From JBBCJT01 sp037190665 (GTDB lineage: Bacteria > Pseudomonadota > Alphaproteobacteria > Acetobacterales > Acetobacteraceae), in NCBI GenBank assembly GCA_037190665.1, contig JBBCJT010000044.1:1-15111 (forward strand): a stretch of 15,111 nt of DNA, read 5' to 3'. The notes under the pieces are model-generated. The model was not told the DNA's origin. It saw nothing but the letters and a program-made list of their open reading frames with translations, and ran no database searches. This document shows positions 1 through 6,179 of this stretch, one piece after another. Every line of letters starts with the position of its first letter. Position 1 is the first letter of the stretch. The translations under genes and the position numbers were made by a program.

Positions 1-10
1 GAGGAGAGAT

Positions 11-96
11 TGGTGCGGTCGAGAAGATTCGAACTTCCACGGGGTTTCCCCCACCAGCACCTCAAGCTGGCGCGTCTACCATTCCGCCACGACCGC
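11..96 (-). tRNA. tRNA-Leu (anticodon GAG)
   Basis: Read on the minus strand, this folds as a class II tRNA. The acceptor stem GCGGTCG pairs with CGACCGC, followed by discriminator A and an encoded CCA (minus-strand 3' end at 11). The anticodon stem CCAGC/GCTGG encloses the loop TTGAGGT, giving anticodon GAG at 61-63, which reads leucine codons CUC and CUU. A long variable arm (GGGG-AAA-CCCC type) is present, as expected for tRNA-Leu, and the T loop is TTCGAAT. It is divergent from lipB with only 20 bases between the mature 5' end and the first lipB ATG. No integrase or attachment-site duplication is seen nearby. Confidence 0.97.
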
Positions 97-106
97 GGGC
101 CGGGGG

Positions 107-135
107 CCTATAGCGGATGGATGTGATGCCTTCAA
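107..135 (-). promoter_or_regulatory. Probable sigma70-type promoter of tRNA-Leu, overlapping the lipB 5' end
   Basis: On the minus strand, TTGAAG (135-130) and TATAGG (112-107) are separated by exactly 17 bases. They would start transcription near position 100, a few bases upstream of the mature tRNA 5' end at 96. The -35 hexamer lies inside the annotated lipB codons 5-7. This is a motif match by eye in GC-rich DNA; position and spacing make it credible. Confidence 0.5.
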
Positions 136-800
136 CGGGCCATCCGCTCCATTCTGCCGATCCGGAATGGCGCGTCACGGACGGGCTGACCCCCTACCCC
201 GAGGCGCTGGCCGCCATGCAGGACCGCGTGGCGGCGATCCGCGAGGGACGGGCGGGCGAACTGGTCTGGCTGGTGGAGCATCCGCCGCTCTACACCGCCG
301 GCACCTCCGCCCAGCGCGGCGATCTCGCCGATCCCGGCCGGTTTCCGATCTACGACGCCGGCCGCGGCGGGCAGTGGACCTATCACGGCCCCGGCCAGCG
401 CGTGGCCTACGTGATGCTGGATCTCGGCCGGCGCGACCGGGACATACGCCGCTACGTCCACGCGCTGGAGGACTGGGTGATCCGCGCGCTGGCGCGGTTC
501 GGCGTGGCGGGGGAGCGCCGCGACGGGCGGGTCGGCATCTGGGTGGCCGATCCGGCGACCGGGCGCGATGCCAAGATCGGCGCGATCGGCGTGCGCGTGA
601 CCCGCTGGGTGACGTGGCACGGGATCAGCCTGAACGTGGCCCCCGACCTGGGCCATTTCGCCGGCATCGTCCCCTGCGGCATCCGCGATGCGGGCGTGAC
701 CAGCCTGCAGGGGCTCGGCATCTCCGCCACGCTGCAGGACGCGGATGCGGCGCTGAGGGCGGCCTGGCCGGAGGCGTTCGGAGACAGCCCGCCGGCCTGA
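117..800 (+). CDS. lipB: Octanoyl-[acyl-carrier-protein]:protein N-octanoyltransferase LipB
   Basis: LipB moves the octanoyl group from octanoyl-ACP onto the lipoyl domains of 2-oxoacid dehydrogenases and the glycine cleavage H protein in the cytoplasm. This is the first step of lipoate biosynthesis before LipA adds sulfur. The 227-residue length fits the family. Visible landmarks are the EHPPLYTAGTS segment (54-64), the substrate-binding GRGGQWTYHGPGQ signature (82-94), the conserved lysine in AKIGAIGVR (K153), HGISLNV (168-174) and the catalytic cysteine in IVPCGI (C187). The ATG at 117 gives the longest frame, but an in-frame ATG at 126 is equally possible; neither has a clear Shine-Dalgarno sequence. 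Homology-like sequence begins only near residue 16 (DPEWRVTDGL). The gene stands alone, divergent from tRNA-Leu. No convincing terminator is visible before the iron operon. Confidence 0.97.
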   Translation: MDVMPSTGHPLHSADPEWRVTDGLTPYPEALAAMQDRVAAIREGRAGELVWLVEHPPLYTAGTSAQRGDLADPGRFPIYDAGRGGQWTYHGPGQRVAYVMLDLGRRDRDIRRYVHALEDWVIRALARFGVAGERRDGRVGIWVADPATGRDAKIGAIGVRVTRWVTWHGISLNVAPDLGHFAGIVPCGIRDAGVTSLQGLGISATLQDADAALRAAWPEAFGDSPPA

Positions 801-836
801 GGCGACCCCGCGGCGGCGGCGGTCCGCATAGTGTGT

Positions 837-855
837 ATTGAGAGCTGCTCGCAAT
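837..855. promoter_or_regulatory. Fur-box-like 19-bp inverted repeat upstream of efeU
   Basis: The sequence ATTGAGAGC-T-GCTCGCAAT is a 19-bp palindrome with 9-bp half-sites and a single mismatched pair (A841 against G851). Its outer half-sites (TTGAGA...TC.CAA) follow the classical bacterial Fur-box pattern TTGAGAAT-N-ATTCTCAA. It lies 51 bases before the ATG of the iron permease, in the only gap before the iron operon. This is where an iron-responsive repressor of the Fur family would be expected. The protein that binds it is inference; Irr or another regulator is possible. Confidence 0.6.
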
Positions 856-905
856 CGCAGTACGCCGCGCCACGTGCGTGACACCGCTGCCCCGCGTCGG
901 CCGGC

Positions 906-1739
906 ATGATCCCCGCCTTCCTCATCCTTCTCCGCGAAGGGGTCGAGGCGTCGCTGCTGGTCGGCATCATCGCAGCCTACCTGCGGCAGACCGGCCGTGG
1001 CGCGTACATGCCGCTGGTGTGGATCGGCATCGCCTGCGGCGTGCTCGTCTGCCTCGGGGCCGGCATCCTGCTCGACCTGCTCGGCGCGGAGTTCCCGCAG
1101 CGCCAGCAGGAGATCTTCGAGGCGGCGGTCGGCCTGATCGCGGTCGTGGTGCTGACCTCGATGGTGTTCTGGATGCGCCGGGCCGGGCGCTCGATCCGCG
1201 CGACGCTGCATGACCGGATCGACGCCGCCCTGGGCGGCGGCGGGGCGGTGGCGCTGGCGGGCATGGTGTTTTTCGCGGTCGCGCGCGAAGGGCTGGAAAC
1301 GGTCGCCTTCCTGCTCGCGGTCCTGCAGCACGAAGGGGGCTGGCCGGTGGCGGTGGGCGCCGTGCTCGGGCTCGCCACCGCGATCGCCATCGGCGTCGCC
1401 GTCGCCTGGGGCGGCGTGCGGCTCCGCCTCGCGCGGTTCTTCCGCTGGAGCGGCGTGTTCCTGCTGATGGTCGCGGCCGGGCTGCTCGCGGGCGCGCTGC
1501 GGTCGCTGCACGAGGCCGGGCTGTGGAATGTCTGGCTGACCCCGGCCTTCGACCTCAGCGACGCCCTGCCGCAGGACGGCGCGGCCGGCGCCCTGCTGTC
1601 CGGCCTGTTCGGCTATTCCGACCGCCCGAGCGTCGGCGAGGTCGCGGCGTATCTGCTGTTCCTCGCGGTCACCCTGCCCCTGTTCCTCCGCCCCACCCGA
1701 CCGGCGGCCGAATCCGCGGGAGCGCCGTCCCGTGCATGA
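906..1739 (+). CDS. efeU: FTR1-family high-affinity iron permease (EfeU)
   Basis: This is the inner-membrane iron channel of the EfeUOB-type elemental iron uptake system. The 277 residues match the usual EfeU length. The two REXXE iron-binding motifs of the family are present: REGVE at 10-14 in the first membrane helix and REGLE at 127-131 in the fourth. About seven hydrophobic segments can be traced (roughly 1-25, 36-60, 72-92, 115-140, 146-172, 178-200 and 245-265). The start is the ATG at 906, because the family begins with a short MIPAFLILLREGxEA-type stretch; no strong Shine-Dalgarno sequence is seen. It is the first gene of the iron operon, follows the Fur-like palindrome, and its stop overlaps the GTG start of the next gene by 8 bases. 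Function is assigned from family motifs and gene context. Confidence 0.95.
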   Translation: MIPAFLILLREGVEASLLVGIIAAYLRQTGRGAYMPLVWIGIACGVLVCLGAGILLDLLGAEFPQRQQEIFEAAVGLIAVVVLTSMVFWMRRAGRSIRATLHDRIDAALGGGGAVALAGMVFFAVAREGLETVAFLLAVLQHEGGWPVAVGAVLGLATAIAIGVAVAWGGVRLRLARFFRWSGVFLLMVAAGLLAGALRSLHEAGLWNVWLTPAFDLSDALPQDGAAGALLSGLFGYSDRPSVGEVAAYLLFLAVTLPLFLRPTRPAAESAGAPSRA

Positions 1740-2847
1740 GGCAGCCCTGCGGAAGGTCATCCGCATCGGCGTGGCGCTGACCGCGCTGCTGACCCTCTGC
1801 GTCGGCGGGCTCGCCATCTACGTCTACCTGCTGCGGGGAAAGCCGCCGCCGCCATCGGCGGGCCCGCCCGTCACCGTCGTCACCGTCACCGCCACCGGCT
1901 GCGAGCCCGCCGAGCTGTCGGTGGAGGCCGGCCGCGTCACCTTCGAGATCCGCAACCGCAGCCAGCGCGTGCTGGAGTGGGAAATCCTCGACGGCGTGAT
2001 GGTGGTGGATGAGCGGGAGAACATCGCCCCCGGCCTCAGCCAGCGCCTGACCACGCGGCTGGAGCCCGGGACCTTCGCCATCACCTGCGGCTTGCTGAGC
2101 AACCCGCGCGGCCGGCTGACCGTGACCCCGTCCGCCACGGCGGAGACCGGACCGCGCGCGCCCGCACCGGTGGCGCTGATCGGCCCGGCGGCCGAATACA
2201 AGGTGCGGCTCATCCTCGCCGCGGACGCACTCGCGGAGTCGCTGAAGGACGTCGCGGCACGGATCGCGGCGGGCGATGCCGACGCGGCGCGGAAGCTCGC
2301 GGACGCGCATGCTGCCTACGCCCGCATCCGGCCGGTGATGAAGCTGCTCTTCGCCGATCTCGACACGGCCATGGACGCGCGGGAGGAGGATTTCGCCGAC
2401 GGCGCGGCCGACCCGCGTTTCACTGGCTTCCGCCGGCTGCGCGCGGGGCTGGAAGCCGGGGCGCCGGCGCCCGACCTCGCCGCAACGGCCATGCGGCTGG
2501 CCGAGGATGCGGCATCGCTGCGGGAGCGGCTGGGGGCGACCAGCATCCCGCCCGTGCGCATCGTGACCGGCGCGGCCGTGATCCTCGCCGATGCGGCCGG
2601 GCAGCAACGCGGCGCGACGCCGCCGGATCCGGAGCAGCTCACCGGCTATCTCGACGCGGCGGAGACCATCAGCACCCTGCTCCGGCCGGCGACCACCAAG
2701 GCCGCGCCGGACCTCGCACAGCGTCTCGACACCGATCTGGCCACGGCACGACGCGCCGTGGCGGGCGGCGACGCGGCCCTTGCCGACGCATTGCAGGCGC
2801 TGGCCGACGATTTCATCGCATTGAAGGAGGCATTGAAGCTCGAATGA
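1732..2847 (+). CDS. Membrane-anchored EfeO-like protein: cupredoxin domain plus degenerate M75 domain
   Basis: The 371-residue protein has an N-terminal anchor helix (about 11-34), a proline-rich linker, an EfeO-type cupredoxin domain (about 48-132; C57, E82, E84, M90, D93 and C119 are candidate ligands) and a C-terminal helical domain (about 154-371) that aligns with imelysin/M75. Compared with the intact M75 protein two genes downstream, the HRLE motif has become RRLR (R234-R237), YERIEP has become YARIRP (E to R200), and the GEEDRYSHTDL segment is absent. The cupredoxin half may still bind metal, while the M75 half probably does not. The GTG start at 1732 has GGGAG nine bases upstream, and no in-frame ATG exists before the cupredoxin core. 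It overlaps efeU by 8 bases and efeB by 4. It is probably periplasmic, held by its N-terminal helix. The role in handing iron to EfeU is inferred from context. Confidence 0.85.
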   Translation: MHEAALRKVIRIGVALTALLTLCVGGLAIYVYLLRGKPPPPSAGPPVTVVTVTATGCEPAELSVEAGRVTFEIRNRSQRVLEWEILDGVMVVDERENIAPGLSQRLTTRLEPGTFAITCGLLSNPRGRLTVTPSATAETGPRAPAPVALIGPAAEYKVRLILAADALAESLKDVAARIAAGDADAARKLADAHAAYARIRPVMKLLFADLDTAMDAREEDFADGAADPRFTGFRRLRAGLEAGAPAPDLAATAMRLAEDAASLRERLGATSIPPVRIVTGAAVILADAAGQQRGATPPDPEQLTGYLDAAETISTLLRPATTKAAPDLAQRLDTDLATARRAVAGGDAALADALQALADDFIALKEALKLE

Positions 2848-4088
2848 AGGGATTTCAGGGATCCGGACCCGGCCGGCGCGGACTGCTGCTCGCCGGCGCC
2901 ATGCTCGCGGGCGGCGCGGCATCCGCTGAACAGCTCATGCAGCAGCCGCCCGGCCGGGACGCGGATGCCGCGCGGCGGACAGAAGCGTTCTACGGCCCCC
3001 ACCAGCCCGGCATCGTGACGCCGCCCCCGGCGGCGGGGCTGGTCGCCGCCTTCGACGTGCTCGCCCCCGATCGTGCCGAGCTTGAACGCCTGTTCCGCGT
3101 GCTGACCGCGCGCGCCGCATTCCTGATGGCGGGCGGCAGGCCGCCGGAGATCGATCCCCGCTTCCCGCCGCCTGATTCCGGCATCCTGGGGCCAGAGATC
3201 GTACCGGACGGGCTCACCATCACGGTCGCAGTCGGAGCCTCGCTGTTCGACGACCGCTTCGGCCTCGCCGCGCAGCGCCCGGCCGAGCTGGAGCGGATGC
3301 GGGGCTTCCCGAACGACGCGCTGGATCGCGACTGGATCCATGGCGACCTGCTGATCCAGATCTGCGCCAACGTGCCGATGGCGACGCTGCATGCGCTGCG
3401 CGACCTGATCAAGCACACGCCGGATTTGCTGCGCCTGCGCTGGAAGCTGGACGGATTCCTGCCGCCACATACGGCCGACCGCCAGCCGGAGACACCGCGC
3501 AACCTGCTCGGCTTCAAGGACGGCACCGCCAATCCCGATCCCTCAGACGGCGCGCTGCTCGACCAGCTCGTGTGGATTCCGCAAGGCGGCGCGGAGCCGG
3601 CCTGGGCCGCGGGCGGCACGTATATGGCCGTTCGCATCATCCGCAACTTCGTCGAACGCTGGGATCGCACGCCGCTGCGGGAGCAGGAGGCGATCATGGG
3701 AAGGATGAGGGTGAGCGGCGCGCCGCTCGGCAGGACCGGCGAGCACGACGATCCCGATTTCCCCGCCGACCCCGAAGGGCGGCGCATCCCGCACGATGCG
3801 CATATCCGCCTCGCCAATCCCCGCACGCCGGAGGCGATGCGCACGCGCATCCTGCGGCGCCCGTTCAACTACAATCGCGGGGTGACGCGCGCGGGGCAGC
3901 TCGACATGGGGCTGCTGTTCATCTGCTTCCAGGCCAGCCTGCGCGCCGGCTTCATCGCCATTCAGGAGCGGCTGAACGGCGAGCCGCTGGAGGAATACAT
4001 CAAGCCCGTCGGCGGCGGATATTACTTCGTCCTGCCCGGCGTGCGCACGCCCGACCGTTTCCTCGGCCAGGACCTGCTGGCCGCGTGA
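2844..4088 (+). CDS. efeB: Iron-uptake Dyp-type heme peroxidase EfeB (Tat-exported)
   Basis: EfeB is the heme peroxidase of the EfeUOB system. It acts in the periplasm and is proposed to oxidise ferrous iron or to release iron from heme. The 414 residues are close to family length. An N-terminal signal with a twin arginine (R11-R12) followed by GLLLAGAML and an ASA site near residue 28 indicates Tat export. The DyP signature GFKDG is at 223-227 with catalytic D226. The proximal heme histidine is probably H320 in PHDAHIRLANPRT, and the distal arginine lies in RILRRPFNYNRG (334-346). The ATG at 2844 overlaps the previous stop as ATGA; AAGGAGG at 2824-2830 is about 13 bases away, so translational coupling probably helps. 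The next gene follows after 28 bases. Confidence 0.95.
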   Translation: MKGFQGSGPGRRGLLLAGAMLAGGAASAEQLMQQPPGRDADAARRTEAFYGPHQPGIVTPPPAAGLVAAFDVLAPDRAELERLFRVLTARAAFLMAGGRPPEIDPRFPPPDSGILGPEIVPDGLTITVAVGASLFDDRFGLAAQRPAELERMRGFPNDALDRDWIHGDLLIQICANVPMATLHALRDLIKHTPDLLRLRWKLDGFLPPHTADRQPETPRNLLGFKDGTANPDPSDGALLDQLVWIPQGGAEPAWAAGGTYMAVRIIRNFVERWDRTPLREQEAIMGRMRVSGAPLGRTGEHDDPDFPADPEGRRIPHDAHIRLANPRTPEAMRTRILRRPFNYNRGVTRAGQLDMGLLFICFQASLRAGFIAIQERLNGEPLEEYIKPVGGGYYFVLPGVRTPDRFLGQDLLAA

Positions 4089-4116
4089 TGTCCCCGCCAA
4101 CAAAGGAATCCACCCG

Positions 4117-4947
4117 ATGCATCGCAGGCTGCTGATCGGCACCATCCTCGCTGCGTTCCCGCTCGCCGGAAGGCTGGCCCCGGCGGCGGCCGCCGTCACG
4201 CCGCAGGACCTCGTCGAACCGCTCGCCAACTACAAGCTCTACGTGCTGCAGGAGAGCGAGCAGTTCATCGCCCACACGCGGGCCTTCGTGGACGCGATCA
4301 AGAAGGGCGACATCGCCACGGCGCGGCGGCTGTATGCCCCGGCCCGCGTGTTCTACGAGCGGATCGAACCGATCGCCGAGCTGTTCTCCGACCTCGACAC
4401 CAGCATCGATTCCCGCGCCGACGACCACGACAAGGCGGAGGAGGATCCGGAGTTCATCGGCTACCACCGCCTCGAATACGCGCTGTTCAAGCTGAACACG
4501 ACGGAAGGCATGGGTCCGATCGCGGACCGGCTGCTGGCCGACGTGACCGAACTGCGCCAGCGGATCATCGGCCTCGTCTTCCCGCCGGAGAAGGTTGTCG
4601 GCGGCGCGGCGGCGCTGATCGAGGAGGTCGCGCAGACCAAGATCAGCGGCGAGGAAGACCGCTACAGCCACACGGACCTGTCCGACTTCCGCGCCAATGT
4701 CGATGGCGCGAAGAAGATCGTCGATCTGTTCCGCCCGCTGATCGCCCGCGCCGATGCCGCGCTGCTGGCGAAGATCGACGCGAATTTCGCCAGCGTCGAT
4801 ACGGTGCTGAACCGCTACCGGCTCGCCGACGGCAGCTTCCAGACCTACGACAAGCTGACCGAGGCGGACCGCAACCGCCTGCAGGGGCCGATCACCGCGC
4901 TGGCGGAGGACCTGTCCAGGCTGCGCGGCACGCTCGGGCTGGACTGA
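4117..4947 (+). CDS. efeM: Periplasmic M75/imelysin-family iron-uptake protein, EfeM type
   Basis: This is a stand-alone M75-domain protein of the EfeO/EfeM class, a periplasmic iron-binding partner of EfeU. The 276 residues begin with a Sec signal peptide (about 1-26, ending APAAAA) and contain no cupredoxin domain, as in EfeM rather than full-length EfeO. The family's metal-associated residues are all visible: HRLE (H117, E120) in GYHRLEYALF, YERIEP (80-85) and GEEDRYSHTDL (178-188). The ATG at 4117 has a good AAAGGA at 4102-4107. It is the last gene of the operon and is followed after 11 bases by a strong hairpin. It complements the upstream cupredoxin fusion, whose own M75 domain lacks these residues. 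The symbol follows domain architecture; efeO could also be used. Confidence 0.9.
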   Translation: MHRRLLIGTILAAFPLAGRLAPAAAAVTPQDLVEPLANYKLYVLQESEQFIAHTRAFVDAIKKGDIATARRLYAPARVFYERIEPIAELFSDLDTSIDSRADDHDKAEEDPEFIGYHRLEYALFKLNTTEGMGPIADRLLADVTELRQRIIGLVFPPEKVVGGAAALIEEVAQTKISGEEDRYSHTDLSDFRANVDGAKKIVDLFRPLIARADAALLAKIDANFASVDTVLNRYRLADGSFQTYDKLTEADRNRLQGPITALAEDLSRLRGTLGLD

Positions 4948-4958
4948 ACGACCGCATC

Positions 4959-4987
4959 TCCTGCGCCCCGCATGGCGGGGCGCAGGA
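4959..4987. terminator. Hairpin between convergent efeM and CDF gene, probable bidirectional terminator
   Basis: A perfect 13-bp stem (TCCTGCGCCCCGC at 4959-4971 pairing with 4975-4987) encloses a 3-base ATG loop. It begins 11 bases after the efeM stop and sits just past the 3' end of the minus-strand CDF gene, so it could stop both transcripts. There is no T-run on either side, so it is not a textbook intrinsic terminator; T-less GC hairpins at gene ends are common in GC-rich genomes. Confidence 0.7.
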
Positions 4988-4995
4988 CGTGGGTA

Positions 4996-5895
4996 TCAGA
5001 CCACCACCACGCCGGTGTGCTTGGCCTTGCCTTCCGGCTCCACGTGGATGGTCACGCGCAGGCCGTCATCCTCCGCCCGCAGCGCCGCCTCGATGCGGTC
5101 GCAGATGTCATGCGCGTCCGCGACCGACATCGCCGCCGGCACGACGAGGTGGAACTCCAGGAAGGTGAAACGGCCGGAGCGGCGCGTGCGCAGGTCATGC
5201 GCCTCCAGCGCGCCGATCGCCTCCTGCGAGACGATGGCTCGGATGCGCGCGATCAGCGCCGGCTCGGCCGCCTCGTCCATCAGGCCGCCGACGCTGCCGC
5301 GCAGCATCCACCAGCCGGACCACAGGATGTTCGCCGCCGACAGCGCCGCCGCCAGCGGATCGAGCCACGGGATCCCGGTGCTCCAGGCGAGCGCGAGCCC
5401 CGCCATCGCGCCCAGCGAGGTGACAACGTCCGACCACAGATGCGTCGCGTCGGCGGCAAGCGCCGGCGAGCGCAGCCGCCGCGCGCGGCGGCCCAGCAGC
5501 CACGCCCAGCCGCCGTTGATTACGGTGGCGACCGCGGAGATGGCGAGACCGGAGACGGCCGCCTGCGCCATGCGGCCGGCCGACCACGCGAAATAGGATT
5601 CGTAGAGGATGGTCACCGCGGCGGCGACGATCAGCGCGCCGACCACCACCGCGGCCATGAACTCCGCCTTGCCGTGACCAGAGGGATGGTTGGCGTCCGC
5701 CGGCTCACCCGCGAGCCGGACGGCCCCCAGCGCGGCCAGCGAGGAGACGACGTTGACCACGCTCTCCGCCGCATCGGCATACAGGGCCGCGCTGCCGGTG
5801 ATCCACCAGGCGACGCTTTTGAGCGCGAGCACGACAATGGCCACGACGACACTGCCGATGGCGAGCTTCTCGGGGACTGACATGGCGCGGGCCAT
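4996..5895 (-). CDS. Cation diffusion facilitator (CDF) family metal/proton antiporter, FieF-like
   Basis: CDF proteins export divalent cations (Zn, Fe, Mn or Cd) from the cytoplasm in exchange for protons and usually work as dimers. The 299 residues show about six membrane helices (to roughly residue 195) and a C-terminal cytoplasmic ferredoxin-like domain containing LEFHLVVP and VTIHVEPEG. The second-helix site reads DAAESVVN (E44, N48), where FieF has DxxxD. The fifth-helix site has the normal HxxxD (H152, D156), and the HPSGHGKAE loop (70-78) is conserved. The metal carried cannot be fixed from this; iron or zinc is plausible beside an iron importer. The start is ATG 5895, with an in-frame ATG at 5883 as an alternative; neither has a clear Shine-Dalgarno sequence. 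It is convergent with the iron operon. Confidence 0.9.
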   Translation of the reverse strand: MARAMSVPEKLAIGSVVVAIVVLALKSVAWWITGSAALYADAAESVVNVVSSLAALGAVRLAGEPADANHPSGHGKAEFMAAVVVGALIVAAAVTILYESYFAWSAGRMAQAAVSGLAISAVATVINGGWAWLLGRRARRLRSPALAADATHLWSDVVTSLGAMAGLALAWSTGIPWLDPLAAALSAANILWSGWWMLRGSVGGLMDEAAEPALIARIRAIVSQEAIGALEAHDLRTRRSGRFTFLEFHLVVPAAMSVADAHDICDRIEAALRAEDDGLRVTIHVEPEGKAKHTGVVVV

Positions 5896-6110
5896 GGGGC
5901 GCGCTTAGGGCGAGTTGCCATCTGGTGTCCACAGGGCGAAAGCGCGGCCTGCTACCCGTCGGCGATGTGTGCCTTCGAGGAGTTGGTGACGGAGGTGAGC
6001 GTCCTTTCTGCTCCGCCTCACGGGATAGCCTCGCTACTTGGCCGCTCAGCATAGGAATGGGCGCGATCAGACCGCCCGAAGCTAACTGGCTGCATCACCA
6101 GACAATGGAT

Positions 6111-6137
6111 TTGGCCACATCTATTGTATACTATTAT
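6111..6137 (+). promoter_or_regulatory. Possible promoter of the lipoprotein gene
   Basis: The only strongly AT-rich segment of the window lies here. TTGGCC (6111-6116) could serve as -35 with TATTAT (6132-6137) as -10 at a short 15-base spacing. TATACT (6127-6132) is the alternative -10 but has no good partner at 17 bases. Transcription would start near 6140-6145, leaving a leader of about 35-40 bases before the gene. The exact elements are uncertain. Confidence 0.35.
6123..6134. promoter_or_regulatory. GntR/FadR-like palindrome over the putative -10 region
   Basis: ATTGTATACTAT is a 12-bp inverted repeat with one mismatched pair. It fits the TNGT-N2-ACNA half-site pattern typical of FadR-subfamily GntR regulators. 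It overlaps both candidate -10 elements, where a repressor would act. AT-rich promoter DNA yields such matches by chance, and no GntR gene is in the window. Confidence 0.25.
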
Positions 6138-6179
6138 CTTGCATGTTAGCTGCTCTTCCATTCACATAAGGGATATCCA

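Larger units (their letters stand above)
5896..6179. other. Intergenic region between divergent CDF and lipoprotein genes
   Basis: This 284-base stretch holds no gene I can support; short open frames across it show no family-like sequence. The left half contains weak imperfect inverted repeats only (for example GTGAG at 5996-6000 facing CTCAC). The right part, from about 6100, is markedly AT-rich and carries the probable promoter and ribosome binding site of the lipoprotein gene. Confidence 0.6.

Noticed and set aside
11..96. tRNA-Leu as a possible integration site for a mobile element
   Set aside because: No integrase, no duplicated tRNA 3' end and no mobile genes are seen in the window; the neighbour on one side is the housekeeping gene lipB and the other side is outside the window.
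132..1817. Long open frame of 561 codons on the minus strand opposite lipB and efeU
   Set aside because: It is antisense to two clear family genes, its product is rich in Arg, Ala, Gly, Gln and His in the style of GC-rich shadow frames, and shows no domain, signal or membrane pattern.
5925..6149. Small plus-strand frame of 74 codons in the gap before the lipoprotein gene
   Set aside because: It has no Shine-Dalgarno sequence, no domain-like sequence, and ends inside the lipoprotein promoter region; coding is not supported.
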